Source: Bacteroidales bacterium UBA3143 (GTDB taxonomy: Bacteria; Bacteroidota; Bacteroidia; Bacteroidales; Dysgonomonadaceae). From it: 64,000 bases of DNA. A model generated the notes under the pieces. The model worked only from the letters and a program-made list of their open reading frames with translations, had not been told where the DNA came from and made no database searches. The stretch is taken from positions 3,727-67,726 of the forward strand of contig DEZB01000034.1 of assembly GCA_002364735.1 (NCBI GenBank), read 5' to 3'. Both the position numbers and the translations under genes were made by a program. Shown here piece by piece: positions 26,462 through 35,991 of this stretch (positions within the stretch are counted from its first letter, which is position 1; each line of letters starts with the position of its first letter).

Positions 26462-27049
26462 TCACCTACTCCTAAGAAAAGGCAACAGATAAGCTATCTT
26501 TATATCTAATGCTGGGTAAATTGTGGTGTAGGCATGATCTAAATTCATATCATATCCCAATCCTAATGAATAACTATAATTCCAATTTCGACCGAGATTG
26601 CGTTGTCCTCCCCAGTTTATGTTAGTTATGAAAGTATTCGATTTACCATGAAATAATGAGTTCGTCAAAGGTTTCGATACGTATTTAATTTTAACTCCTA
26701 TAAATTTGCCCGAGTTTAACAGCATTGATTTACCTTTGCGAATCCGTTTATTGCGGTTGTAATAGAACTTGCCATTTGTACTAAGATGCACGCTTGGTTC
26801 TAATAAAGCCCACCCAAATCCAGCTCGACCCATAAGAATATCATCTTCACTGAAATCATAACTCGGTCCAAATCCCACTGCTGGCTCAATTGTTATTTTT
26901 TCCGCAATAGGAATCTCTACTGCTACGTCTAATCCATTAATACCTATTCCTATTTTCTGTATGGTTTGTAATGATTGGGAAGACAGCGTACTTGTCTGAA
27001 TTAGGAAAAAACACAGTAGAACGAAGAGTGATAATTTGTTTTTATTCAT
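26462..27049 (-). CDS. Small exported protein, probable outer-membrane beta-barrel
   Basis: Family not recognised. The N-terminus MNKNKLSLFVLLCFFLIQTSTLSSQ looks like a signal peptide. The mature part of about 170 residues has alternating hydrophobic strands (VAVEIPIAEKITIEPAVGFG, SYSLGLGYDMNLDH) separated by short polar turns, which suggests a beta-barrel. The ATG at 27049 lies 21 bp after the stop of the next exported protein upstream, so the two are co-transcribed. The IS element inserted 73 bp beyond its stop. Confidence 0.65.
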   Translation of the reverse strand: MNKNKLSLFVLLCFFLIQTSTLSSQSLQTIQKIGIGINGLDVAVEIPIAEKITIEPAVGFGPSYDFSEDDILMGRAGFGWALLEPSVHLSTNGKFYYNRNKRIRKGKSMLLNSGKFIGVKIKYVSKPLTNSLFHGKSNTFITNINWGGQRNLGRNWNYSYSLGLGYDMNLDHAYTTIYPALDIKIAYLLPFLRSR

Positions 27050-27070
27050 GTGATTGTGTTATGATTGTTT

Positions 27071-27709
27071 TTAAAATATATAACCAACTCTTAACCCAAT
27101 TGTATTTGAATGTGTCATTGTCTCGTCAGAGATCATCTCGCCCGATAATTGAGTCAGCTTTGCTTTCATCACTTGTAAATCGTATGTTAGAGAAAGAGAA
27201 ATAGCGGTATTATTCAATGGAAACAAGAGTCCCAGTGAAGGCGATGCGTATACCCCTCCCCTATTTCTCACATTAAAATCTTCCTCTTGATAGGGTGCTA
27301 TTCCTCCAGGTGGTGATGTCACATAGCTTCTTGAAACAATACCATAACCCAATTTCAGATCAACAAAAGGTATGAAATCTCCAGAGGTAGGCAGTTTATA
27401 AAGCACATTTGCATAAATTGGCACAGACGTAATTCCGTCGAAGTAGGTTATATATCTCGTGTATATATTAACTCCAACACCTACGCCAGCAGACAAATTA
27501 TTATTTAATGAATAGAGTCCCGAAACAAAAAACTGTGCTCCAGAAAACCCTCTATTCTTATCATAATCACTGTGACTCCCACTATAATCATTATACTTAA
27601 CATTATATTTTACGCCACCCTCAACATGTATGGCAATGCGATTATCACTTTGAGCGAAGGCGGTGAGGCTGAGGCACAGAAATAGCAGGGATAAACAGAA
27701 TGTTTTCAT
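27071..27709 (-). CDS. Outer-membrane beta-barrel domain protein
   Basis: Exported protein of 212 residues with signal peptide MKTFCLSLLFLCLSLTAFAQ. The mature chain reads as eight or so beta strands: VEGGVKYNV, GAQFFVSGLYSLN, AGVGVGVNIYTRYI, YANVLYKLP, PFVDLKLGYGI, ASPSLGLLFPLN, ISLSLTYDLQ and TIGLRVGYIF. It ends with Phe, the usual outer-membrane insertion signal. This fits the OmpX/OMP_b-brl group of small barrels. It is the first gene of a two-gene unit with the 195-residue protein. Its function cannot be inferred. Confidence 0.75.
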   Translation of the reverse strand: MKTFCLSLLFLCLSLTAFAQSDNRIAIHVEGGVKYNVKYNDYSGSHSDYDKNRGFSGAQFFVSGLYSLNNNLSAGVGVGVNIYTRYITYFDGITSVPIYANVLYKLPTSGDFIPFVDLKLGYGIVSRSYVTSPPGGIAPYQEEDFNVRNRGGVYASPSLGLLFPLNNTAISLSLTYDLQVMKAKLTQLSGEMISDETMTHSNTIGLRVGYIF

Positions 27710-27862
27710 TTTTTTATTTACTAAAGATTGTTACTTGAGTGTTTAATGATGTAAAAGTACGCTCTTATTTTATTATATACAATATTGTTGAGGTGGAGAT
27801 ATTGTTTTTCGTGTCATAATGTTATAAAACCGTGAGTTTATTCATTAATCCCACATATTTCG

Positions 27863-27870
27863 TAGTTTTG
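27863..27870 (+). promoter_or_regulatory. -7 box for the FUSC-family gene
   Basis: TAGTTTTG fits TAnnTTTG and lies 33 bp before the ATG at 27903. The upstream TTTA at 27837-27840 is an imperfect, slightly distant -33 candidate. Confidence 0.4.
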
Positions 27871-27902
27871 TATTCCAATTGCAGAAAATAAAATAGATAC
27901 GC

Positions 27903-30059
27903 ATGACTCATTATCTGAATTTGATAAAAGCTACTTCAAGAAAAATATGGCTTAATGTTTTTTGGAAAAACCCACCTCATCTTTGGGCGCTCAAAGTGAC
28001 AGTTTCAATTGCATTCTTGCTAATTTTATCTGAAATCATTTTCGACAATTCTTTTATAGCCACCACTTTGGCATTAGGAGTTGTGGCAATGGCTTTGGGC
28101 GAAACAGATGTTCATCCTCGTGGACGTTTAAAATCGGCTGTCATAACCTTACTATTATTTTTGTTATCGAGTAGCATTGTTGGATTATTGTTACCTTATC
28201 CAATCATTTTTGGTATTGCTCTTGGAGTTATGGTTTTCTCACTCACTTTGCTGGCCGGCATCAGCTCGCGTTTACAAGGAATTACCTTTGGCACCTTACT
28301 AATTATTACATACACTATGTTGGGAGCTGGCACAGATGCACAATGGTATCTTCAGCCACTACTTTATGTGGTGGGTGCGTCTATTTATTCCACTATTTCA
28401 ATTCTATTGCTTTATTTTAGACCGTTACGATTGTTGCGTGAACAACTTTCGAGCGGATTTTCTTATTTAGCCCAATATATCGACGTAAAGGCTGGTCTTT
28501 TCCCCAGCGCACCAAACGAACAAGAGAATATAAGAAATCAATTGGCTCAGCATAATATTCAATTGGCACAACAAATTGAAGTATGTAAAAGAGATTTATA
28601 CAGTTATTCTGCTGAGTCGGATAGGAAAATGCGTGCTGTGGTAAATATTTATTACCGCAAATGGTTTCTTTTGCAAGAGATGCAAGAGCGGGCAACTTCG
28701 AGCCATGAACAATATGACGTTTTGAGCGGTCAAGTGAAAAACGCCGATTTAATCGAGGGGTTTGGTCAGTTGATGCGTGAAATTACAGGGGCCATGCATC
28801 AATATGCGGAATCATTGCTTACAAGCGAAACTTACAAACATCCACTCTCGTTAATGTGGACAGTTACAGCAATGAGAAAAATGCTGGATGCTGAAAAAGA
28901 AACCAGCGAAGCGCATTATTCCACGTTGTCGCTGTTAATGAACAACTTGAGTGGATTAGAGCAAAGCTTACGTAACGAAGAAAAAACAGATCGTCAAATT
29001 GAGGTTTCCGATTATAATGCGCGTCGACCAGAACGTCAACCACTCTCAATTATTTTAACACCACGACATCCGCGTTTCCGATTTGCTGTTCGATTGACAC
29101 TTTGCTTGCTGTTAGGTTATAGCTTTATGCAAATTTTTCAAGTAGAAAAAGGAGCATGGATATTGCTTACATCGCTAATTGTTGTTCAACAAACATATAG
29201 TGCTACACGTCAGAGACTCTTTCATCGTATATTTGGCACATTGTTGGGAGTGGTGTTAGGTGTTAGCTTGGCGCACTTATTACCCACCCTTATGGGACAG
29301 ATTTTATTGATGTTAGGTTCAGTCTATGCTTTTTTCTTTTGGTTGAAAAAGAACTATACTGTTGCCGCTATTTTTATAACCATATATGTATTGGGAGCAT
29401 TTAATCTACTTGCAGGAGAGGGTGTTGCAGTAATGTTGCCTCGCATTATTGATACGCTTATTGGTGGAATGCTTGCATATTTTGTTGTACGATATATTTG
29501 GCCTGATTGGCAATACAAACAACTTCCCATTTTGCTACATACTGCAGTTACCAAAAATAGATGTTACTTTCAAAGTATCTACGATGTTTCGATTAGTGAA
29601 ACAGAATATGTGCATAATCGTCGTTCAGCGCATAATGCAGACAATGCACTCACATCAGGATGGAAAGACATGCGTCTTGAACCTAAAAGTAAACGCCATT
29701 ATCAGCAAAGAGCACTCAGATTGACCGACCTTAATCACGCATTATTGTCCTATATATCTGCTTTTGGCGTACATAATCATAAAATAAAACATCCACTTGC
29801 AGAACACGAATTGAGGTTTTGTTGCAATGTCAATCATATTTTGCAATTTGTGGAGGAAACTATGTCACAACAAGTGAATGACTTGCAATTTGACGAACAT
29901 TTGGCTCAAGCAAATGAATGGGAAGGAGAAATTGCTCGTATAAAATTGGATACTGACAATCAACGTTATGCCTTGATTCACAACATAGCCCGTGTGTCAC
30001 GAGAACTATTGGTGGAAGCTCGCGGATTGAAGGAAGTGTATGAGGAAGAGGTTAATTAG
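27903..30059 (+). CDS. FUSC/YccS-family inner-membrane protein
   Basis: Large membrane protein related to YccS/YhfK and the aromatic acid exporter AaeB, often annotated as FUSC family. Two clusters of hydrophobic helices flank a long soluble part: about residues 35-180 (ALKVTVSIAFLLILSEIIF onward) and about 395-545 (FAVRLTLCLLLGYSFMQIF, AAIFITIYVLGAFNLLAG). The soluble segments (about 190-385 and 550-718) are helical and charged. Length 718 is normal. The ATG at 27903 follows a -7 box. Its transport role is inferred from relatives and remains unproved. Confidence 0.87.
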   Translation: MTHYLNLIKATSRKIWLNVFWKNPPHLWALKVTVSIAFLLILSEIIFDNSFIATTLALGVVAMALGETDVHPRGRLKSAVITLLLFLLSSSIVGLLLPYPIIFGIALGVMVFSLTLLAGISSRLQGITFGTLLIITYTMLGAGTDAQWYLQPLLYVVGASIYSTISILLLYFRPLRLLREQLSSGFSYLAQYIDVKAGLFPSAPNEQENIRNQLAQHNIQLAQQIEVCKRDLYSYSAESDRKMRAVVNIYYRKWFLLQEMQERATSSHEQYDVLSGQVKNADLIEGFGQLMREITGAMHQYAESLLTSETYKHPLSLMWTVTAMRKMLDAEKETSEAHYSTLSLLMNNLSGLEQSLRNEEKTDRQIEVSDYNARRPERQPLSIILTPRHPRFRFAVRLTLCLLLGYSFMQIFQVEKGAWILLTSLIVVQQTYSATRQRLFHRIFGTLLGVVLGVSLAHLLPTLMGQILLMLGSVYAFFFWLKKNYTVAAIFITIYVLGAFNLLAGEGVAVMLPRIIDTLIGGMLAYFVVRYIWPDWQYKQLPILLHTAVTKNRCYFQSIYDVSISETEYVHNRRSAHNADNALTSGWKDMRLEPKSKRHYQQRALRLTDLNHALLSYISAFGVHNHKIKHPLAEHELRFCCNVNHILQFVEETMSQQVNDLQFDEHLAQANEWEGEIARIKLDTDNQRYALIHNIARVSRELLVEARGLKEVYEEEVN

Positions 30060-30195
30060 AAACAAGGCATTTTATAAATCTGTGATTAAAAAAAATCGGA
30101 TAGAGGTTAAAGTGCTAAATTTATCACAGTCTCCACTCATATTCATGCGATATGTCTGCAATCTCGTGAAATATCTTTTCTAAACATTTCTCCTC

Positions 30196-30525
30196 CGGTG
30201 AAAATGTTTAAAACAGATGAAATTTGCATTCACCGCGGTGAAAATGTTTGAAAACACCTTTTTTGGGTATTATTGTCCCATTTTTTCTATTTTATGCTTT
30301 AAAAATTCAATTTTCCATGTAAATAATCTATTTTCATCAGTTGATTTTTCAATTTCAGAGTGCTTTTTCTTTATAACCACCGTTTTTTCTTCATTTTTGC
30401 GCCATAAAGCTCCAATTATGTGTTTCAAAACATTTTCACCATGGTCGATTGCATTTTCATCAGATGAAAGTCCAATTCACCGCGGTGGATTTAATTTCCA
30501 CCTATTTTTGGACGTTTTTCCTTTT
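30196..30525. repeat. Intergenic element with palindromes and a dispersed 39-bp repeat
   Basis: The 670-bp gap between convergent genes has no gene that I can support. It holds GGTGAAAATGTTT twice (30198 and 30237 regions) and the same sequence inverted near 30430-30440. The perfect palindrome TTCACCGCGGTGAA is at 30229-30242, and its core CACCGCGGTG recurs at 30478-30487. A unit beginning CAGATGAA is at 30214 and 30461; the second matches a copy at 62550-62588 at 32 of 39 positions. This looks like a degenerate, possibly mobile, non-coding element. Confidence 0.7.
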
Positions 30526-30653
30526 GATATGCATAAATAACTACCTATTTATTTACAAATTGACATCCCCCGTGTAAAATAAAATGGAGAGTCAGATATG
30601 TTTTTTATTGTTTGAAATGAAAAATCAATATTTCAAGTTTTGAAATGCAACCA

Positions 30654-30696
30654 CAAAAAAAGGTGATAACATGAACTACTCGTCCACATCATCACC
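30654..30696 (-). terminator. Terminator of the zinc peptidase gene
   Basis: On the minus strand GGTGAT (30696-30691) and ATCACC (30667-30662), extended inward by ATG/CAT, form a stem followed at once by a run of T (30661-30654). Confidence 0.75.
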
Positions 30697-30729
30697 CTTT
30701 AACTTCTTGTCTTTCTTATTCTTATCTTA

Positions 30730-31404
30730 TTATCTTCGACTTCCTGATGCAATCATAATATAATAGATCAACGTAGCCAAAGACCCCAATGCAGCAACAA
30801 CATAAGTGTAAGCCGCCCATTTAAGAGCATCTTTTGCTTGACCGTGATTGTTCACATTAGTAACTCCAGCTGTGCTCAACCATGCCAAAGCACGGCTCGA
30901 AGCGTTTATTTCTACAGGAAGGGTAACAAAACTGAAAAGCGTTGTCATGGCAAATAATCCGATACCGAACCAAATAAGCATTGGAAAGGTATTGATCATT
31001 AAAATGCCACCCAACAAGATCCAAGTTACCCACTTAGACGAAAAGGAAACAGCGGGCACTAATGCCGAGCGCATTTTAAGCGGACCGTATGCACGTGCAT
31101 GTTGCACCGCATGACCCGTTTCATGTGCAGCAACTGCTGCTGCAGCAACGCTGCTACTTAGAAACACTGGTTCGCTCAGGTTGATTGTCTTGTTTGCTGG
31201 ATTGTAGTGGTCTGTCAAACTGCCACGTACTGACATAACTTGCACATCATATATTCCATTGTCGTGCAACATCTTTTCGGCAATATCTTTTCCTGTCATT
31301 CCATTCATTAATGGAATTTTACCGTACTTTTGAAATCTACTTTTCAATTGAGCAGATACTGCCCAACTTGCAAGTGCTATACCGATGAATAGAATCCATA
31401 CCAT
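30730..31404 (-). CDS. YugP-type zinc metallopeptidase, membrane-anchored
   Basis: Membrane-bound metallopeptidase of the YugP/DUF-type zinc protease family. The active-site HETGH motif is near residue 94, within AAHETGHAVQHA, and a third ligand is likely downstream. Membrane helices are predicted at about 1-18, 120-145, 148-170 and 195-218. The length of 224 residues matches the family. The ATG is at 31404. Its biological substrate is unknown. A purine-rich tail begins at its stop codon, then a terminator. The gap to purA (31405-31686) contains no gene. Confidence 0.88.
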   Translation of the reverse strand: MVWILFIGIALASWAVSAQLKSRFQKYGKIPLMNGMTGKDIAEKMLHDNGIYDVQVMSVRGSLTDHYNPANKTINLSEPVFLSSSVAAAAVAAHETGHAVQHARAYGPLKMRSALVPAVSFSSKWVTWILLGGILMINTFPMLIWFGIGLFAMTTLFSFVTLPVEINASSRALAWLSTAGVTNVNNHGQAKDALKWAAYTYVVAALGSLATLIYYIMIASGSRR

Positions 31405-31624
31405 ATATTTAATTTTTTAGTTCATTGTTTTAATACTGAGAATAAAACAATTATTGTTCGTTATAAGTTCGTACTGATAAGTATAGTGCAAAAAGTGTGC
31501 CGTTGTTTTTTAAAGTGCTATTAGGTATTGGGTCTTGGCAGTTAGCAGATAGCGATCCAACTATATTACCGCACGAATCCTTTACTATGGTTTAGTAAAA
31601 TTGTTCAATCCAAACGATAGAATC

Positions 31625-31680
31625 GTTAACAGCAGCTAACACCACAACAACTACTTATCTCACCACGCAAACCCCACACC
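31625..31680 (-). repeat. G/T-rich tail just after the purA stop codon
   Basis: From six bases after the purA TAA the minus strand runs as GTGGTGTGGGG, then GCGTGGTGAGATAAG and GTTGTTGTGGTG, poor in C. It belongs with the other tails in this window but is less regular. Confidence 0.5.
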
Positions 31681-31686
31681 ACTTTT

Positions 31687-32946
31687 TTATCTAATTATCG
31701 TCTGTGCTCTATCTGGACCTACAGATACAATCTTGATAGGCACTTCCAATTCTTCTTCAAGAAAACTCAATAATGCATTGAACTCTTCAGGAAATTCATC
31801 TTCCGACTGCATGGCAGTCATATCAGTTTTCCAACCAGGAAGTTCTACATAATCTGGTTGTATCTCTTCGTTGGCTTCAAACGGAAACTCTTCTGTACGT
31901 TTGCCATCGATATTGTATGCCACGCACACATTTATGGTGTCGAAAGCATCTAACACGTCAGATTTCATCATTATTAATTGAGTAACTCCATTAATCATGA
32001 TAGTATATTTGAGAGCTACCAAATCAATCCAACCACATCGACGAGGACGACCTGTAACAGAACCATATTCATTTCCTTTATTGCGCATTTCATCCGCATC
32101 AGCATCAAAAAGCTCAGTTGGGAACGGACCACTACCTACACGAGTGCAATAAGCTTTAAATATTCCAAAAACCTCACCAATATTGTGTGGAGAGATACCT
32201 AAACCCGTGCAAGCTCCTGCGCAAACTGTATTTGAAGAGGTGACAAATGGGTAAGTACCAAAATCGACATCTAACAACGAGCCTTGTGCACCTTCGGCCA
32301 AAACACTTCTTCCTTCTCTAATCTGATTGTTTATGAAATGCTCGCTGTCAATTAGTTTGAAACTTTTGAGCTTTTCTAATCCAGCAAACCACTCTTCTTC
32401 AAGAGATTTAAGGTCGTATTCAAAATCGTATTGAGCCAATATCAACTTGTGCTTCTCTACAGCTGCATCATATTTCTCTTGAAAATTGTGAAGAACATCA
32501 CCTACTCTCAAACCATTACGACTTACTTTATCTGTATATGTAGGACCAATTCCTTTTCCTGTAGTTCCAATCTTATCATTGCCTTTGGCAGATTCGTAAG
32601 CATCGTCCAGCAAACGGTGGGTAGGTAATATCAAATGTGCTTTCTTTGAGATGTACAATCTGTCAATTAATTTATGACCAGATGCCTCAAGTGCTTCCAC
32701 TTCAGCTTTAAACAAAGCGGGATCAATAACAACACCATTACCAATGAGGTTTATTTTTCCTCCTTGAAATATTCCTGAAGGTATGGAACGCAACACATAC
32801 TTCTGACTTTCGAACTCTAAAGTGTGACCAGCATTGGGACCACCTTGAAATCTGGCTACTACTTGATAGTTGGGTGTTAGTACATCTACAATTTTTCCTT
32901 TTCCTTCATCGCCCCACTGAAGGCCTAATAATACATCTACTTTCAT
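31687..32946 (-). CDS. purA: Adenylosuccinate synthetase
   Basis: Catalyses GTP-dependent addition of aspartate to IMP, the first committed step from IMP to AMP, in the cytoplasm. The P-loop-like LGLQWGDEGKGKIVDVL is at the N-terminus, GPNAGHTL near residue 37, the GIGPTYTDK loop near 131, and GRPRRCGWIDLVALKY near 300. Length 419 is normal. Its ATG overlaps the stop of the Fur-family gene as ATGA (32943-32946), so the regulator and purA are translationally coupled. No purine operator is recognisable, since the pair is transcribed from upstream of the regulator. Confidence 0.97.
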   Translation of the reverse strand: MKVDVLLGLQWGDEGKGKIVDVLTPNYQVVARFQGGPNAGHTLEFESQKYVLRSIPSGIFQGGKINLIGNGVVIDPALFKAEVEALEASGHKLIDRLYISKKAHLILPTHRLLDDAYESAKGNDKIGTTGKGIGPTYTDKVSRNGLRVGDVLHNFQEKYDAAVEKHKLILAQYDFEYDLKSLEEEWFAGLEKLKSFKLIDSEHFINNQIREGRSVLAEGAQGSLLDVDFGTYPFVTSSNTVCAGACTGLGISPHNIGEVFGIFKAYCTRVGSGPFPTELFDADADEMRNKGNEYGSVTGRPRRCGWIDLVALKYTIMINGVTQLIMMKSDVLDAFDTINVCVAYNIDGKRTEEFPFEANEEIQPDYVELPGWKTDMTAMQSEDEFPEEFNALLSFLEEELEVPIKIVSVGPDRAQTIIR

Positions 32947-33419
32947 TTCTTTCTCATTCTATTTAATTTCATTCTACGTGCATGACTACATTTACTGCAA
33001 ACGCCATAAATGTACATGCTATAATAACTTACCGTAAACTTTTTTATCTTCTTTAGTTGGGTGTCACTTATCAAGTTGTTACGCGATTCGCGTACATCCC
33101 CACAATCAATGCAGATAATATGGTCGTGATTTTCGTTTCCGTAAGCACGCTCATATTGCGAAGCATTTGCTCCAAATTGATGCTTCACTACTAAGTTGCA
33201 ATCTAACAGTAATTCAATTGTGTTATACAAAGTGGATCTACTTACTCTAAAACCCTCATCCTTCATTGAGTCATAAAGCGAATCCATATTAAAATGACCT
33301 TTTATTGAATAAATATGATCTAAGATAGCAAAACGTTCTGATGTTTTGCGATGCTTGTGAAGCGTCATATACTCTATAAATTCATCTTTTACCTGCTTTC
33401 GGATTTTTTCACCATCCAT
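32943..33419 (-). CDS. Fur-family transcriptional regulator
   Basis: Winged-helix metal- or peroxide-responsive repressor of the Fur/PerR/Zur superfamily. The DNA-binding part (about residues 15-90) includes TSERFAILDHIYSIKGHFNMDS and SRSTLYNTIELLLDC. The C-terminal dimer/metal domain has NHDHIICIDCG and CSKCSH, two CxxC pairs that form the structural zinc site. Length 158 is normal. The ATG at 33419 and the four-base overlap with purA make a two-gene operon. Which metal or signal it senses cannot be told; the neighbour gives no simple clue. Confidence 0.88.
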   Translation of the reverse strand: MDGEKIRKQVKDEFIEYMTLHKHRKTSERFAILDHIYSIKGHFNMDSLYDSMKDEGFRVSRSTLYNTIELLLDCNLVVKHQFGANASQYERAYGNENHDHIICIDCGDVRESRNNLISDTQLKKIKKFTVSYYSMYIYGVCSKCSHARRMKLNRMRKK

Positions 33420-33473
33420 TTTAATTGTGTCTTTTGTGTCTTATTGCATTTTCTATTTTAGAGAACTGTTGTC

Positions 33474-34922
33474 CTACTTCTCTGTTTCTGAATGATAAAA
33501 GAAAGCAGGATAACAAATAACACTCTCGTTATTGTAGGCATCGGAAGCAGTGACGTAATAGTAGTATGCTTCGTCATTGTCTTCAACATACATCTCAAAT
33601 AGTTCTTCTCTTACTCCCGTTGCAATTATATTCTCTGCCTTCTGTATATCAAAATCTTCATTTTCTGATCGATAAATGGTGTATGTTGCACGTTTGCATT
33701 CATTGTTTGTCCATTTAAGTTGAAAGATACCTTTTACTTTCTCTGCCCTCAAATCATGCGGTGCATCAGGAAGCGTATCAGACAACCAAGTCATTGCTGG
33801 TAACTTAGCGGGGTGTTTATAGAAATCGTTTATCGAAAAAAGAATCCCTTTCACATTGGATAATACATTTTCGGTGCGAAAATAGGCTTGTCCGGCCATT
33901 TGTTTTTCTCGTGTGTATTGCATTTGGCTCTCTATATCTTCTTTTGGCCAATCTAATTCAAGCATTTGATAAGGACCTAAGCCTGGCACTACTATTCGTT
34001 TGTTGCTATTAACTACCCAATCATCAGCAAACGGAAAAAAAAGGTGATTACGATAGTACATCATTGGGTACAAAGCATCGTGCTTGCCACTTTTCATCCA
34101 ATAGCCTGCATCTTGAGATACTGTTTCTAATGCATTCCATCCATCGTGCTTGCCATTCAATGGTCTGTATCTGCCCAAAGGTGCACTGCTTACTTGCACC
34201 CATGGTTTTATCTGTTTTACAGAGTCGTACATCTTGGTGACGAATCTGTTTATGTTCTCTCTTCGCCAATTGGCCAATGTTTTACCTTTTCCGTATCTGT
34301 TAAAGTCGGTTCTATCAGGAAATCGCGACGAATCATCAGGGTAACGAATGTAATCGAAGTGAACACCGTCCACATCGTAATTTTTTACAATCTCGTTGAC
34401 AATAGATAGCAAATAATCGTCCGTTTGAGGATTACCTGGATTGAGGAACCATTCATTTTTATACTTTATGGCTATTGAAGGATTTTTCTTCGTAATAGAA
34501 CGTTGACCTAAACCTTGTACATGTCGGTTACCGCCCAAAGGATAAGTAACAATCCAAGCGTGGCAAGCGAGTCCCCTTTTGTGACACTCCTCAATAGCAA
34601 ATGCCAATGGGTCGAATCTTGTTTGTCCAGATTTTATAGTAGCTATAACGGAAGACATTGGCTCAATCACTGACTGATAAAGCACTTCACCACGCGTTCG
34701 AGCCTGAAAGAACACAGTATTGAAATTGTATTTCTTCAGATCATCTAATATTGTAATAAGCTCCCTTTTCTGAACGTCTATATCTGTTCTATTTTTCGGC
34801 CAATCTAATCCGTAGTTAGTTGTCAACCATACTGCGCGCACTTCGGTTGCTGGTGGATTGCTTGCTGAAACTTGTTGAACACAAAATAGTATTAAGCAAA
34901 CAAGCCAATATATTTTATTCAT
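33474..34922 (-). CDS. GHL10-family glycoside hydrolase-like protein
   Basis: Exported protein of the YngK/GHL10 (formerly DUF187) family, a TIM-barrel related to glycosidases. The signal peptide is MNKIYWLVCLILFCVQQVSA. The barrel covers about residues 25-385: EVRAVWLTTNYGLDWP, FNTVFFQARTRGEVLY, YDVDGVHFDYIRYP (with conserved acids) and WVQVSSAPLGRYRPL. A fibronectin type III-like domain (about 395-475) follows. The ATG at 34922 is the natural start. The family is thought to act on cell-wall or related glycans; the substrate here is not established. It stands just upstream of the Fur-purA pair with its own orientation. Confidence 0.88.
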   Translation of the reverse strand: MNKIYWLVCLILFCVQQVSASNPPATEVRAVWLTTNYGLDWPKNRTDIDVQKRELITILDDLKKYNFNTVFFQARTRGEVLYQSVIEPMSSVIATIKSGQTRFDPLAFAIEECHKRGLACHAWIVTYPLGGNRHVQGLGQRSITKKNPSIAIKYKNEWFLNPGNPQTDDYLLSIVNEIVKNYDVDGVHFDYIRYPDDSSRFPDRTDFNRYGKGKTLANWRRENINRFVTKMYDSVKQIKPWVQVSSAPLGRYRPLNGKHDGWNALETVSQDAGYWMKSGKHDALYPMMYYRNHLFFPFADDWVVNSNKRIVVPGLGPYQMLELDWPKEDIESQMQYTREKQMAGQAYFRTENVLSNVKGILFSINDFYKHPAKLPAMTWLSDTLPDAPHDLRAEKVKGIFQLKWTNNECKRATYTIYRSENEDFDIQKAENIIATGVREELFEMYVEDNDEAYYYYVTASDAYNNESVICYPAFFYHSETEK

Positions 34923-35091
34923 TCTGTTATGGTCGTTCTATTCTTATTCATACAAAAATAAAATAAAACAACTACATTAAGAGCCTTTCCTTATTAATTA
35001 ACATAATAAAAGCCGATTGTGTTGTTGAGGTTACTCTTGTAGCAATGTTTGTATAGAAAATTCTAACTCCACTCATCTATTTATTTGCTCT

Positions 35092-35122
35092 TTTGAGTGG
35101 AACGAAAAAATAATTATCTTTG
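35092..35122 (+). promoter_or_regulatory. Bacteroidota-type promoter for the SDR gene
   Basis: TTTG (35092-35095), a 19-bp spacer, then TATCTTTG (35115-35122): a full match to the primary sigma consensus. Transcription would start near 35128, 25 nt before the ATG at 35153. Confidence 0.75.
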
Positions 35123-35152
35123 ACAAACCAATTATATCAAACATTTAACCAT

Positions 35153-35899
35153 ATGAAACCTCACATCATCATCACTGGCGGAGCACAAGGTATTGGTAAA
35201 ATTACCACGCAAGAATTACTAAAAAACAATTACCGTGTATCAGTCTTTGATATCGACACAGAAGCACTTGATGAATTTGAATCAGAACTTGAAAATGAGG
35301 ACTGTTCATTTTATCAAGTTGAAGTTTCCAATGAAAAAGATGTGATAGTTGCAATCAATGAATCCGTTAAAAGAAACGGAAGCCTCTATGGACTTATAAA
35401 CAATGCCGCCATAAGTAATAATAAACCCATAAAAGACCTCACACTTGAGGAGTGGCATCAAGTAATAAACACAAATTTAACAGGTGCTTTTTTATGTTCG
35501 AAATATGCTCTGCGCTTCTTAAAAGAATCAAAAGGCTGCATCATTAATATGTCATCAACACGTGCTTTTCAATCAGAACCTGACACGGAAGCATATTCTG
35601 CAAGTAAAGGCGGTATCTTTGCTCTTACGCATTCTTTGGCTATGAGCGCTGCGCCTGAAGTGAGGGTTAACTCCATTAGTCCAGGGTGGATTGATGTGTC
35701 GGGTGTAAAGAAAACAGCTGAGGCTCATCAAATAAAATTATCCAAAGAAGATCATGCCCAACACCCTGCTGGGAGAGTTGGCAATGCATTGGACATAGCT
35801 CGCACTATTTTGTTTCTTTTAGAAGAAAAGAATGATTTTATTACTGCACAGAATTTTGTTGTAGATGGAGGGATGACAAAGAAGATGATTTATCAGTGA
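35153..35899 (+). CDS. Short-chain dehydrogenase/reductase (SDR)
   Basis: Classical SDR oxidoreductase using NAD(P)(H). The coenzyme motif TGGAQGIG is at residues 7-14, the NNAA motif near 83, catalytic serine in NMSSTRAF near 133, and the YSASK catalytic Tyr/Lys near 147. I choose the ATG at 35153, which follows a complete promoter by 31 bp; an upstream TTG at 35120 lies inside the -7 box and can be excluded. The length is 248, normal for the family. The substrate is unknown. It is monocistronic and converges with the flippase-like gene. Confidence 0.92.
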   Translation: MKPHIIITGGAQGIGKITTQELLKNNYRVSVFDIDTEALDEFESELENEDCSFYQVEVSNEKDVIVAINESVKRNGSLYGLINNAAISNNKPIKDLTLEEWHQVINTNLTGAFLCSKYALRFLKESKGCIINMSSTRAFQSEPDTEAYSASKGGIFALTHSLAMSAAPEVRVNSISPGWIDVSGVKKTAEAHQIKLSKEDHAQHPAGRVGNALDIARTILFLLEEKNDFITAQNFVVDGGMTKKMIYQ

Positions 35900-35991
35900 T
35901 AAATAATAGAAAACACTAAGCTTAAGTTTTTGCACAATTTATTTGACTCCAAGAGAATTGATTATTACACTTCACGTAAAATAAAGAGTCA

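Noticed and set aside
30217..30540. A 107-codon open frame in the FUSC/zinc peptidase gap
   Set aside because: It runs through the palindromic repeat element, has a composition unlike the real genes, and shows no start signals or family resemblance.
31531..31560. Sigma-54-like TTGGCA near 31535
   Set aside because: No TTGC with the required 10-bp GG to GC spacing follows.
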